Assembly (NCBI GenBank): GCA_963727845.1
Contig: CAVSHI010000002.1
Location: 1,302,001 to 1,366,000 of the forward strand
Direction of reading: 5' to 3'
From: JBEKTW01 sp963727845
GTDB lineage: Bacteria > Bacteroidota > Ignavibacteria > UBA10030 > SZUA-254
DNA: 64,000 bases
The notes under the pieces were generated by a model. That model worked only from the letters and a program-made list of their open reading frames with translations, was not told the origin of the DNA and searched no databases. Position numbers and translations under genes: made by a program. Positions 1 to 7,776 of the stretch are shown piece by piece. The stretch's first letter is position 1, and every line of letters starts with the position of its first letter.

Positions 1-517
1 ACGCATATATCGAAAAGAAGAAGACCTGGAAGATCGAGTTCAGCGCGACGAGCCCAGCGCAGTATTCCGCATCACCTTTCGCCAGATCGTTCCAGACAAC
101 GACCATTGCGATGCACCGGGCCAATCCGATGAGTATCAATCCTGCCATGTAGGCCGGCTGATCGCGAAGAAATATGACCGCGAGACCGAACATCACAAGA
201 GGGCCGATGAACCAATTCAATGCCAGCGATAGCGAGAGAATTTTCACGTTTCGAAAAACGTCCGGCAGTTCTTCGTATCTCACCTTCGCGAGTGGTGGAT
301 ACATCATGAGAATCAATCCTATGGCAATAGGGATGTTGGTCGTGCCGACCTGGAAATGTCCCCAGAAAAGGGATATCCGCGGGTCGACGTAGCCGGCACC
401 TACTCCGACAAACATGGCCAGGAATATCCACAACGTGAGGTAACGATTGAAGAAGGACAACTTCTTCGAGGTGCGTTCCATCCGATCCCGGGATTCGTTC
501 ACTCCGATATCATTCAT
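1..517 (-). CDS. acr3: ACR3-family arsenite efflux permease, C-terminus cut by window edge
   Basis: About 172 residues are visible. Translating the minus strand from the ATG at 517 gives an N-terminus beginning MNDIGVNESR, then hydrophobic segments with ACR3 hallmarks: LTLWIFLAMFVGVGAG, NIPIAIGLILMMYPPLAKV, and a final VALNSIFQVFFFS typical of the family. Known role: inner-membrane carrier that extrudes arsenite made by ArsC. The start is chosen because its ATG overlaps the arsC stop in an ATGA, implying translational coupling as last gene of the ars operon; a second in-frame ATG lies 12 codons later (481). The C-terminal half lies outside the window. Confidence 0.9.
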   Translation of the reverse strand, partial: MNDIGVNESRDRMERTSKKLSFFNRYLTLWIFLAMFVGVGAGYVDPRISLFWGHFQVGTTNIPIAIGLILMMYPPLAKVRYEELPDVFRNVKILSLSLALNWFIGPLVMFGLAVIFLRDQPAYMAGLILIGLARCIAMVVVWNDLAKGDAEYCAGLVALNSIFQVFFFSIYA

Positions 518-948
518 CCGGGACAATACGCGGCTACGAACTGCCGGACTTTCTCCATGATTTCATCCTGGATCTTGCCGATGCGCGCAAGCTTCTCATC
601 TCGTGTCCCGGTCAGCGCGGATGGGTCCGGGAAACTCCAGCGGAGTCTTTCCGTGACACCCGGGAATACGGGGCAACGCTCCGCGCTTGCTTCATCGCAC
701 ACGGTTACGACATAGTGAAATCTCCTCCCTGCCTTGATGAAATCGAAGACATCCTTTGTCTTGTTGCCGGAAATGTCGATGCCGATTTCCCCCATCGACT
801 CGACCACGAGGGGATTGAGCTTCCCGGGCTCGATGCCCGCACTTTCCACGTCGAAATATGCGCCCCCGATTTGCTTAAGAAACGCTTCCGCCATCTGGCT
901 GCGGGCGCTGTTATGCACACAGACGAACAACACATTTATCTTCTCCAT
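514..948 (-). CDS. arsC: Arsenate reductase, thioredoxin-coupled LMW-phosphatase fold
   Basis: 144 residues, the normal family length. The N-terminal phosphatase P-loop is visible as VCVHNSAR (CX5R, nucleophilic Cys about residue 10), and two further cysteines lie in TVCDEASAERC, matching the redox relay of the thioredoxin-dependent ArsC class rather than the glutaredoxin class. It reduces arsenate to arsenite in the cytoplasm, feeding the downstream ACR3 pump and the upstream ArsM methyltransferase. It overlaps acr3 by 4 nt (ATGA) and follows arsM by 36 nt, so it is almost certainly co-transcribed from the arsR promoter. Confidence 0.93.
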   Translation of the reverse strand: MEKINVLFVCVHNSARSQMAEAFLKQIGGAYFDVESAGIEPGKLNPLVVESMGEIGIDISGNKTKDVFDFIKAGRRFHYVVTVCDEASAERCPVFPGVTERLRWSFPDPSALTGTRDEKLARIGKIQDEIMEKVRQFVAAYCPG

Positions 949-984
949 GAATTCTCCTGCATGATAGACTCTGGACGTTGACGA

Positions 985-1764
985 TTATTTTTTCTTGGCA
1001 GAAACTGTGATCGAAAACAGACCCGCATTGCTCTTGAGTTTGTAGTCGTACCGCTTTTCAGACACGATGGAAACCTGCTGAAATCCGACCATCTCGATGA
1101 TGCCGAGGTAGTGCTTCCGGTCCACGGCACCGCTTATGCAGCCTGCCCAGAGCGAAGCATCGCGACGCTCGTCTTCGGAGATGACCCCGTCCACGACGAT
1201 ATCGGACACCGTGAATTTTCCGCCTGGTTTCAAGACCCGAAAAATTTCCATGAATGCTTTCTTTTTGTCGGGGACGAGATTAATGACGCAATTGCTGATG
1301 ACGCGGTCGATCGAATCATTGTCGACAGGCAAGCGTTCGATTTCACCGAGCCGGAATTCGACATTCGTAGCGCTGACTTTGGCCTTATTCCCGTTCGCCT
1401 TCTTCAGCATCGCTTCCGTCATATCGACGCCAATCACCCTCCCGGTTTTCCCCACATACCTGGATGCGACAAAACAATCGATGCCCGCTCCGGAACCCAG
1501 GTCAAGCACGGTCATGCCCTCCTTCATATCCGCGAACGTGGCAGGCGTACCGCAACCCAGGCCGAGATCGGCCCCATCGGGTATTGCCGCTCTGTCCTCG
1601 TCGTTGTATTTCACCGACATATCGACAACAGAGGCGCTGTCGCCGCAGCCACACTTCGACGGCGAACAGCAGGAGCTGATCGACGGGATCACATCGGTTT
1701 CTCCTTCCGCAATCCGGCCGTACTTCTCTTTCACGGCCTCCTTGATTTTTGATTCTGTTTCCAT
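985..1764 (-). CDS. arsM: Arsenite S-adenosylmethionine methyltransferase
   Basis: 259 residues. The SAM-binding motif VLDLGSGAGIDCF lies about residue 85 and the three cysteines expected of ArsM are recognisable in LGLGCGTP, ISNCVINL and WAGCISG. A cysteine-rich patch, SSCCSPSKCGCG, near residues 30-40 may be an additional arsenic-binding segment often seen in bacterial ArsM. It methylates As(III) to volatile or less toxic organoarsenicals. It sits between arsR and arsC in the same direction, so regulation by ArsR is expected. The N-terminus METESKIKEAVKEKYG is the usual family beginning. Confidence 0.92.
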   Translation of the reverse strand: METESKIKEAVKEKYGRIAEGETDVIPSISSCCSPSKCGCGDSASVVDMSVKYNDEDRAAIPDGADLGLGCGTPATFADMKEGMTVLDLGSGAGIDCFVASRYVGKTGRVIGVDMTEAMLKKANGNKAKVSATNVEFRLGEIERLPVDNDSIDRVISNCVINLVPDKKKAFMEIFRVLKPGGKFTVSDIVVDGVISEDERRDASLWAGCISGAVDRKHYLGIIEMVGFQQVSIVSEKRYDYKLKSNAGLFSITVSAKKK

Positions 1765-1817
1765 TGTGCATTCCTTTCATCAGATGATTTGGTAATGACT
1801 GAGAAAATAGCACGCTG

Positions 1818-2162
1818 TCAGCAGCAGATATTCAATCGTCTGCGCACGTGTTCCAGGGACTGACCGTCCTTCCGGACGGCGCCGTCGTCAATGAACCATC
1901 GTGAGAGGGACAAGAGCAATTCCCTGTTGACATGATTCAGTGCTTTTGTGTTAACCCGATAGTAATTCCATTTCCCCCGTCTTTCATCCTGAAGCAAGCC
2001 GGCATCGCGGAGGGCGATCAAATGGTGGGAGAGCTTTGACTGTGGCATTTTGAACACAGCCATCAACTCACAGACACATGCCTCCCGGTCAAGCAACAGC
2101 AGGAGTATGCGGATGCGGATTTGTTCAGAAACGGCCTTGATCGATGTTAGAATTTCATCCAT
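1818..2162 (-). CDS. arsR: ArsR/SmtB-family metalloregulatory repressor
   Basis: 114 residues, typical length. A winged-helix core is visible (KMPQSKLSHHLIALRDAGLL as recognition region) preceded by CVCEL, the As(III)-binding cysteine pair of classical ArsR repressors at the alpha-3 helix. It would repress arsR-arsM-arsC-acr3 until arsenite or antimonite binds. It is the first gene of the operon, and a perfect 6-4-6 palindrome lies 8 nt before its ATG, which supports autoregulation. A weak GGA Shine-Dalgarno lies about 6 nt before the start. Confidence 0.92.
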   Translation of the reverse strand: MDEILTSIKAVSEQIRIRILLLLLDREACVCELMAVFKMPQSKLSHHLIALRDAGLLQDERRGKWNYYRVNTKALNHVNRELLLSLSRWFIDDGAVRKDGQSLEHVRRRLNICC

Positions 2163-2170
2163 ATGGATCC

Positions 2171-2186
2171 ATCAATTTATATTGAT
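2171..2186. promoter_or_regulatory. Putative ArsR operator palindrome
   Basis: Perfect inverted repeat ATCAAT-TTAT-ATTGAT immediately upstream of arsR. ArsR sites commonly are A/T-rich TCAA...TTGA palindromes near the promoter, so this is the best operator candidate. A TATAAA string inside it could be the -10 element on the minus strand, so binding would block polymerase. Seen directly; function is inferred. Confidence 0.6.
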
Positions 2187-2288
2187 ATGATACAAAAATG
2201 GGGAATCAGATGCAAGTCACCCCGTATCGGGATGAGAATGATTCGGCGAGGTCGGGGAATGCAACCTTCGCAAGGTCATCCAGGGTCA

Positions 2289-2333
2289 AAGGTAACCTTC
2301 AGCCTTGAATTTACGACGCTGAAGGTCACCTTT
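2289..2333. repeat. Dispersed GGTAACC hairpin repeat, copy 1
   Basis: Arms AAGGTAACCTTCAGC and GCTGAAGGTCACCTT are inverted with a single mismatch, separated by about 14 nt. Each arm itself contains the palindrome GGTNACC. Two further copies occur at 18898-18943 and 19302-19347. It lies in the non-coding stretch between arsR and the O-methyltransferase gene. Confidence 0.8.
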
Positions 2334-2375
2334 TGCTTTCGCCAACCTTGCAAAGGGCTAATGGGGCGGCAGAAG

Positions 2376-2393
2376 CGCGAACTGAAGTTCGCG
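2376..2393. repeat. CGCGAACT hairpin, copy 1 of a short dispersed repeat
   Basis: Perfect 8-bp stem CGCGAACT-GA-AGTTCGCG. A second copy at 4982-4999 reads CGCGAGCT-GA-AGCTCGCG, with one base pair changed on both sides of the stem, so pairing is preserved. The flanks (GCAC / GACG after the stem) are also similar. Confidence 0.75.
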
Positions 2394-2444
2394 GCACATT
2401 TGCGACCTTTGACTTTCGAAAGAATATTCCTATATTTCAACGAA

Positions 2445-3071
2445 ATGGAAATTGTCCAGTCAGATATCGCAGAATACCTACTCGACGTAACACCCGAGCG
2501 AAGCCAGATCCTCGAGGAAATGGAGAAATATGCGCTTGACCATGACTTCCCCATCGTCGGCCCGCTGGTAGGAAGAATGCTGCATGTCCTCGCTCGCGCC
2601 ATCCAGGCGAAGCGCGTCCTTGAACTCGGTTCAGGGTTTGGATACTCAGCGTTTTGGTTTGCAAAGGCCGTCGGCAAAGACGGCGAAGTGATTTGCACCG
2701 AAGGAAATCAGGAAAACGCAGACCGCGCGCAGGAGTATTTTCGCCGGGGAAAAATCGCCGGCAAAGTGAAATACCTTGTCGGTGACGCCCTCAAACTCGT
2801 TGACCAGGTCGAGGGGGAGTTCGATATCATCTTCAACGATATCGAGAAACAGCATTATCCAAAAGTTTTCCGGAAGGTTCTTCCCCGTTTGCGCAGGGGC
2901 GGCCTGCTCATCAGCGACAACGTTCTCCGGAAAGGTAAGATCCTCGACCGCAAGCCCGATGCGGGAACCGCCGGCATCCTCACGTATAACCGGCTCGTGT
3001 ATTCCTCAAGAGAATTGTTCACCACGATCATCCCTCTCCGCGACGGCGTTTCAGTCAGCGTTAAGCTGTGA
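2445..3071 (+). CDS. SAM-dependent O-methyltransferase (PF01596-like)
   Basis: 208 residues from the ATG at 2445. The frame stays open upstream to 2163 but that part encodes dispersed-repeat sequence, so the internal start MEIVQSDIAEYLL is preferred. The SAM motif VLELGSGFGYSAFWFAK lies about residue 55, followed by VICTEGNQENADRAQEYF and the acidic metal/substrate segment DIIFNDIEKQHYPKV. Catechol/caffeoyl-CoA-type O-methyltransferases have this arrangement; the substrate cannot be told. It is one of few plus-strand genes and is followed 59 nt later by a small zinc-ribbon membrane protein. Confidence 0.8.
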   Translation: MEIVQSDIAEYLLDVTPERSQILEEMEKYALDHDFPIVGPLVGRMLHVLARAIQAKRVLELGSGFGYSAFWFAKAVGKDGEVICTEGNQENADRAQEYFRRGKIAGKVKYLVGDALKLVDQVEGEFDIIFNDIEKQHYPKVFRKVLPRLRRGGLLISDNVLRKGKILDRKPDAGTAGILTYNRLVYSSRELFTTIIPLRDGVSVSVKL

Positions 3072-3130
3072 GGAGTGAGCCATGAGATGTGAGCGATGAG
3101 TGGAGGGCATGCCGCCGGGGCCACTGAGAG

Positions 3131-3376
3131 ATGGTTATAACAATTCTTACCGCTGCATTTCTGTTCCTCGTCCTTTTGATTGCCGTCGTCGGGTACAAAT
3201 CGGTCATTAAGCGCGGATCATCCCCTCAAGATATCAATACAGAGAAGTGCGCTCTCTGTCGAAAGAGATTCGACAAAGCTCATCTCGTCGAGAGGGAAAT
3301 CGGCGATTACAAGCTGATGTATTTTTGTACGGAGTGTGTGTTGAGGCTGTATGCGGATCTGGGGATGAAGAACTGA
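3131..3376 (+). CDS. Small membrane protein with zinc-ribbon-like tail
   Basis: 81 residues. One N-terminal membrane helix (ILTAAFLFLVLLIAVVGY, residues 4-21) is followed by a cytoplasmic segment containing CALCRKRF and, 22 residues on, CTEC, i.e. a CxxC...CxxC zinc-ribbon arrangement. Same direction as the O-methyltransferase, so possibly co-transcribed. I do not recognise a named family; a role as a metal-binding membrane anchor is inference only. Confidence 0.6.
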   Translation: MVITILTAAFLFLVLLIAVVGYKSVIKRGSSPQDINTEKCALCRKRFDKAHLVEREIGDYKLMYFCTECVLRLYADLGMKN

Positions 3377-3602
3377 AGGCAGAAGAGGAAGTAGTTGAGA
3401 TGATGAGAAAGGCGGGAAGTTGCGCCGTGAGATAGACGGGTACTTGCGCGGTTGAGATTATGAAAGGGAGAAAAGGCGAGTGGGAGAAGCCAACAGCCAA
3501 AGGCCAATAGCTAAAAGCAAGTAGCTGGAAGAGAGAGGTCAGCAGTCATTTGTCATTGGTCACTAGTCATTGGTTGTTGGTTATGAGTTCACGGCCGCGT
3601 TG
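3377..3602. repeat. Non-coding stretch with degenerate GTCATTGGTCA tracts
   Basis: No convincing gene. From about 3485 the DNA becomes a degenerate low-complexity text built from words such as CAATAGCTAA, GTCATTGGTCA and TTGGTTGTTGG. The same vocabulary recurs at 5813-6037, 48430-48560, 49248-49500 and 60590-60765. It abuts the 3' end of the reductase gene at 3603. Confidence 0.7.
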
Positions 3603-4589
3603 CTACCAGCTTTCTTTTTCAAACCGCATATGTTGCATCCGGGCGATATGCTCGATATCCTCCATCATCTTCGCGTTCCCGCATGTGAGAATGACGCTTT
3701 TCTGCTGTTGGATTCTTCCAAATAACTCGCTCCGGGAAAGACGTTGGGGCAGAACCGGCTTCGTCGTTTTCTCGAGCGAGCGCCCGGCTCTCAACTTGTC
3801 CTCCATGCCTTCATTCCCTCTCTGTAAGTCTTCCTCTTCTCTTGAGGGCATATCAAAGACAGACCGGAGGATGTTATTTGCCCTCCCCCTTCCCAACGAT
3901 GGGTCATCGAAATCACGCGGGGCGGGGCGGCTCACCGAAGGGACATAGACAAAATCGAGTTTCCCGGATTTCTCGATTGCGAGCAGCTCTTCGTGGTACC
4001 CCAATTCTTCCCTGGTCCGATTGGCGTGGAATAATGTGTACTGAACGGGGGACATCTTGCCGTGAGCGGCCTCGAAATGCAGTTGTTTGATCATCGAAGC
4101 GAAAGGCGCCAGACCGCTTCCCGTTCCCACCATCACGACATTCCGGTCATCGTGAACTCGCCTCTCGAGCGTGAATTCACCAACGATCTTATTGACGTAT
4201 TGAATTCCGTCGTCTTCCCCGGGGTCGATCTTGAACAAAGATTCGGAGAGTCGCCCCTGAATTCCGGCCTCGATCATTTCCAGCGCAACGTAGAATTCCA
4301 AGTGTCCTTTCTCCTGAGTTTCGAACGGAGCGGATGAAATCGAGTAAGAACGCGTCACGGGACCGAGTTTTGGAACCCCGGAACCGTCGACTTCATAAGC
4401 ATATTCGACTCTACCGTCATCGTGGACGATTTTCTTCGTGAGTCGGCAGTGGTCTCTGGACAGGGCTATATGCTGGCCCGCTTTGTATCCTGGGAACGCG
4501 CCGGCATCCCCGGGAAGCAATCGAAAAATCTGGAGCGATGCGGACAACGTTCGCACCTGAATGACTTTCCCGGTCTTCCTCTCAGCCAT
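3603..4589 (-). CDS. Ferredoxin-NADP reductase-type flavoprotein
   Basis: 328 residues. The FAD-binding motif RSYSIS lies about residue 80 and the NAD(P)-binding segment VMVGTGSGLAPFASM about residue 155. LTCGNAKMMEDI and a C-terminal aromatic residue (final Trp) are arranged as in plant-type or bacterial Fpr ferredoxin/flavodoxin reductases. The family moves electrons between NADPH and ferredoxin or flavodoxin in the cytoplasm. The segment DLQRGNEGMEDKLRAGRS (about residues 245-265) is longer than in E. coli Fpr and looks like a lineage-specific insert. It stands alone between repeat-filled gaps. Confidence 0.8.
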   Translation of the reverse strand: MAERKTGKVIQVRTLSASLQIFRLLPGDAGAFPGYKAGQHIALSRDHCRLTKKIVHDDGRVEYAYEVDGSGVPKLGPVTRSYSISSAPFETQEKGHLEFYVALEMIEAGIQGRLSESLFKIDPGEDDGIQYVNKIVGEFTLERRVHDDRNVVMVGTGSGLAPFASMIKQLHFEAAHGKMSPVQYTLFHANRTREELGYHEELLAIEKSGKLDFVYVPSVSRPAPRDFDDPSLGRGRANNILRSVFDMPSREEEDLQRGNEGMEDKLRAGRSLEKTTKPVLPQRLSRSELFGRIQQQKSVILTCGNAKMMEDIEHIARMQHMRFEKESW

Positions 4590-5071
4590 TCTTATTCACT
4601 GCCATAACGAAAAAAAAAGTTGGGACGTTTCTCTGGGAAGGCGTCTCACCGAAGTCATCGATTGCATTCGTCGCAGTGCAGTGTGTCCGGTTATCCGCGG
4701 ATTCTTCATTCCCATTCTTGAGCGCTGGGCCAAAACCCTACCTCTGATGAGGCTGTCCAAAAAGTCTCTTGTCTTGTCATGTTGATCCCGTCGCAGTCTT
4801 CCATGCGACGGGAGAAACATCTCAACGCTCAAAAACCATTGAGATTCTTCACGGAGTTTACCCTGAGCGTCCGCGAAGGGTTCAGAATGACAATCACTTT
4901 TTCTCACTTTTTGGACAGCTTCATGTGTCTTTACACGGGAATGAACCCCTAAATTGAGATGGTTTTCTTCTAATATCAAGGCGCGAGCTGAAGCTCGCGG
5001 GACGTTGGTGATGGGAAGAATCGGAGACATTATTAAGAAGAACAAGATAATTCAAGCTGAGGCCCTGCCGG
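4590..5071. repeat. Gene-free gap with repeat fragments
   Basis: No supported gene. About 4845-4897 holds a fragment of the ACCCTGAGCG...GAAGGGTTC element, related to the copies at 52112-52260 and 52590-52645. At 4982-4999 is the second CGCGAGCT-GA-AGCTCGCG hairpin. Remaining bases show no coding signature. Confidence 0.65.
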
Positions 5072-5812
5072 TCATCCGCCCGGATTGGTAGGCCGTATAT
5101 CCACCTCGCTCACCATGACGTGGCGCGGCATCGACAATGTATCGACAGCCACCCGTGCAATATCCTGCGCACCCGGAATTTCTCCGGAGCTTTTTGGAGT
5201 CCCCGAGGTATGATCGCCGAAACTCGTATCGACCGAGCCGGGGCAGAGCGTTATGACTCGGATGTTGTGCTTCCGGACTTCGAGCATGAGGCTCCGCGAA
5301 AATCCGATGAGCGCCCATTTCGTCGCGCCATAGCCGGCCCCGCCGACGAAGGCATTTCTGCCGGCCAGGGAAGCTACGTTGACAATGTCGCCGCTTTTCT
5401 GCTTTATCATGAATGGAATTGCATGTTGTGTGCACAGAAAAACTCCGCGCATATTCACCCGCCACATCCTGTCGAAATCATCAACCTTCATATCGACAAC
5501 CTGCGCGAACGACCCGATGCCCGCGTTGTTTACCAGGATATGAACCGTTCCGAACTCATCCGCAGTCCGGGCGAACAATCTTTGGACGTCGGCATTCTCG
5601 GACACATCGGCTTTCACCGCTATTGCTTTCCGGCCGAGTTTCCTGACCTCCCCGGCAACAGCGTCAATTTCTGATTGTGTTCGCGCCGTGACAACAAGGT
5701 TCGCCCCGCACTCCGCCAGCGCCAGAGCGATGGCTTTGCCGATTCCCCGGCCAGCGCCAGTCACTACGGCGGTCTTCTCCGATAAAGTCATATCAAGAGT
5801 CTTCCTAGTCAT
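5072..5812 (-). CDS. Short-chain dehydrogenase/reductase (SDR), FabG-like
   Basis: 246 residues. The cofactor loop TGAGRGIG (residues 19-26), the NNAG motif (95-98) and the catalytic pair Y161/K165 in YGATK define a classical SDR; an active-site serine is in VASLAG. The residues following the second beta strand (VVTARTQSE) include Arg, favouring NADPH. Substrate is uncertain: 3-oxoacyl-ACP, sugar alcohol or pterin carbonyl reduction are all possible. It lies 225 nt downstream of the PTPS/folE/SDR group, separated by repeat DNA, so a link to that operon is possible but unproven. Confidence 0.85.
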   Translation of the reverse strand: MTRKTLDMTLSEKTAVVTGAGRGIGKAIALALAECGANLVVTARTQSEIDAVAGEVRKLGRKAIAVKADVSENADVQRLFARTADEFGTVHILVNNAGIGSFAQVVDMKVDDFDRMWRVNMRGVFLCTQHAIPFMIKQKSGDIVNVASLAGRNAFVGGAGYGATKWALIGFSRSLMLEVRKHNIRVITLCPGSVDTSFGDHTSGTPKSSGEIPGAQDIARVAVDTLSMPRHVMVSEVDIRPTNPGG

Positions 5813-6037
5813 TAGTCATAAGTCATTGGTTACCGGTTCTTAGTTCTTGGTTGTTGGTTGATGGTTCTGGAAAATAGGTTATAGGTAGTAGGTTTCAAGT
5901 TTCAGGTTTTGCATCAGTCTAACGGCCAAGGGCCAATGGCTAAGTGCTAAGGGCTATTAGCTGTTGGTTCGTGGCTCTTGGCTAACGGCTATTGGCCTTT
6001 AGCTATTGGCTATTAGCTGTTGGTTACTGGTCATTAG
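5813..6037. repeat. Degenerate TTGGTTATTGGC low-complexity tract
   Basis: The whole gap between two SDR genes is made of repeated near-words (GTCATTAGTCATAAGTC, GGTTGTTGGTTGATGG, GGCTATTGGC, TAGCTATTGGCTATTAGC). No reading frame looks coding. It matches the style of other gaps listed in this annotation. Confidence 0.75.
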
Positions 6038-6776
6038 TCAGTCGATGTCTCCGCGGATGGGGCGAAGGATTATTTCGTCGGTGACAACATCGTCGGGCAT
6101 GCGATACACTTCGAGGATGACTTCCGCGACGCTTTTCGCGCTCATCATTCGACGCGAGAATTTCCTCCGGTCTGCCCGGCTCCACATACCGGTCTCTGTC
6201 GGCCCCGGAAGAACATTCACGACCCTGACATTACTCGGGCCAGCCTCTTCCCGAATGACCCTTGCAATACCGAGCATCCCGGCCTTGGCAGCCGTATACG
6301 CGGCAGAATCCTTGAATGTCTTGATGGCAGCCGTGGAAATGATATTGAAAATCCATCCCCGTTTCCGCCTGACCATCGATGGAAGAACCGCCTTGATACA
6401 CGTGACATGCCCTCTCAGATTCGTCGCGAGAATCTCGTCGAATTCCTTGAGAGAAGTATTCAAGAACGATTTGAAAACCGTGATCCCCGCGTTATTAACG
6501 AGCACATCGATTTCTCCAACCCGCTTTTGTATGGTCTTAACGGTACGCGCGATCGAGGCACTGCTTGAAATGTCGCATGGAAACGAGTGTGCACTCCCTC
6601 CTGCATCAATAATTTTTGCGGCGGCATATTTCAATTCGCGTGTTGAACGTGCGGAAAGGCAGAACGTCACATCCGATGGAGGCAAATTGCTTTGCAATTT
6701 CCCGGCCGATGCCGCGCGAGGCGCCCGTCACCCACACCACAGGTTGTTGAATGTGGACTCTGGATTGCCCGTTCAT
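6038..6776 (-). CDS. Short-chain dehydrogenase, sepiapterin-reductase-like candidate, one frameshift
   Basis: Starting from ATG 6776 the frame reads the cofactor motif TGASRGIGREIAKQFASIGCDV, then the continuing SDR sequence (CLSARSTRELKYAAA, NNAG, catalytic YTAAK) is found in another frame. Removing one base near 6662 joins them, giving about 245 residues, the normal SDR length. The start lies 6 nt after the folE stop, so it belongs to the PTPS-folE transcription unit. Together with those two enzymes an SDR suggests a sepiapterin-reductase-type final step; this is inference. The shift may be a sequencing error or true inactivation. Confidence 0.7.
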
Positions 6777-6782
6777 TGCGAA

Positions 6783-7352
6783 TCAGACGAGCTTTGTACT
6801 GATAAGATTCAAGAACTCGTTGCGCGTGCGTTCATCTTCACGGAAGGACCCAAGCATGGCGCTCGTCGTCGCGAGCGAGTTCTGTTTTTCCACTCCGCGC
6901 ATCATCATACACAGATGGCGCGCCTCGATCACCACGGCCACGCCGTCCGGCTCGAGAGTTTCGTAGAGCGTGTCGGCGATTTGCTGGGTCATACGTTCCT
7001 GGACCTGAAGCCGGCGGCTAAAGATCTCGACAATACGGGGGATCTTGCTCAAGCCGAGAATCTTCCCGTTCGGAATATATGCGATATGCGCCTTGCCGTA
7101 AAACGGGAGCATGTGGTGTTCGCAGATGCTGAAGAAATCGATGTCCTTCACGAGCACCATCTCGTTGTACTTCTCACGGAAGACGGCCCCGTTGAGTACT
7201 TTGTTCACGTCCTGACTGTAACCGCTCGTGAGGAATTCCCATGCCTTTGCCACCCGCGTGGGGGTTCGGCGAAGACCTTCGCGGCCAGGGTCCTCCCCGA
7301 TTGTTTCCAGGATCACTTTCACCGCTTTTTCAAGAGGCGTAGTTTTCATCAT
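6783..7352 (-). CDS. folE: GTP cyclohydrolase I
   Basis: 189 residues. Zinc ligands are visible as CEHH (C77, H80) and C148 in EARHLCMM, and the GTP-binding stretch GLSKIPRIVE is intact. It converts GTP to 7,8-dihydroneopterin triphosphate, first step of folate and tetrahydropterin synthesis. The start ATGATG overlaps the corrected end of the upstream PTPS gene (stop 7349-7351), and an SDR follows 6 nt downstream. That tight GCH-PTPS-SDR set points to a pterin cofactor pathway rather than folate alone. Confidence 0.95.
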   Translation of the reverse strand: MMKTTPLEKAVKVILETIGEDPGREGLRRTPTRVAKAWEFLTSGYSQDVNKVLNGAVFREKYNEMVLVKDIDFFSICEHHMLPFYGKAHIAYIPNGKILGLSKIPRIVEIFSRRLQVQERMTQQIADTLYETLEPDGVAVVIEARHLCMMMRGVEKQNSLATTSAMLGSFREDERTRNEFLNLISTKLV

Positions 7353-7772
7353 TTCATCTCCGGCAATTCGCCCCGATACTCGGCATAGTTGTTTTGATTC
7401 TCATAGACTCTGACCGACCATCAGTCTTCCGGGCTTTATCCTGGGCGAGAGGATGCGCCAGAAGGCGACCGCCAGGTTCTCAGCTGTCGGGACAACATTC
7501 TTGAGGAAATCAACGTCGATGTTGAGATGCCTATGGTCAACCTTATCGACAACTTCGCGGTTGACGATCTCGGAGAGTCGCTTGAGATCCATGATCATAC
7601 CGGTTTCCGGGTCGGGCTCCCCCGCCACCGTCACCACCAGCTCATAATTATGGCCATGTCCGTTCGGATAGGCGCACTTGCCGTAGATCTCCAGGTTCTT
7701 TTCGTCCGAAAACTTCGGATTGAAGAGCCGGTGAGAAGCGCAGAAGTGCTCTCTTCTAGTCAGATACATCAT
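7349..7772 (-). CDS. 6-pyruvoyl-tetrahydropterin synthase family protein, frameshift near C-terminus
   Basis: Zinc-binding fold T-fold enzyme. The active-site motif CAYPNGHGHNY and the second signature DHRHLNID are closer to eukaryotic-type PTPS (CNNPNGHGHNY) than to QueD of queuosine synthesis, which usually has CxxxHGHS. As written the frame stops at 7401 after KPGRLMVGQSL. Dropping one base near 7421 gives WSVRVYENQNNYAEYRGEL and a stop at 7349 overlapping the folE start, restoring the family C-terminus (final NYAEY). The product would act on dihydroneopterin triphosphate made by FolE. Confidence 0.85.
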
Positions 7773-7776
7773 GCGG

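Noticed and set aside
2163..2444. Upstream extension of the O-methyltransferase frame
   Set aside because: The extra 94 codons encode dispersed-repeat DNA (GGTAACC and CGCGAACT hairpins) rather than conserved protein, so the internal ATG at 2445 is preferred.
4596..5045. Minus-strand frame of about 150 codons in the gap after the SDR
   Set aside because: It spans repeat fragments (CCCTGAGCG..., CGCGAGCT hairpin) and has no family signature.
6006..7388. Long plus-strand open frame opposite folE, PTPS and SDR genes
   Set aside because: It is antisense to genes with intact catalytic motifs; its own translation has low-complexity histidine/arginine-rich sequence without a domain.
7349..7400. 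Riboswitch before folE
   Set aside because: folE is translationally overlapped by PTPS, leaving no leader where a riboswitch could lie.
7349..7421. PTPS as QueD of queuosine synthesis
   Set aside because: The active-site motif CAYPNGHGHNY and pairing with folE and an SDR fit a pterin route better; no queC/queE is nearby. Not excluded entirely.
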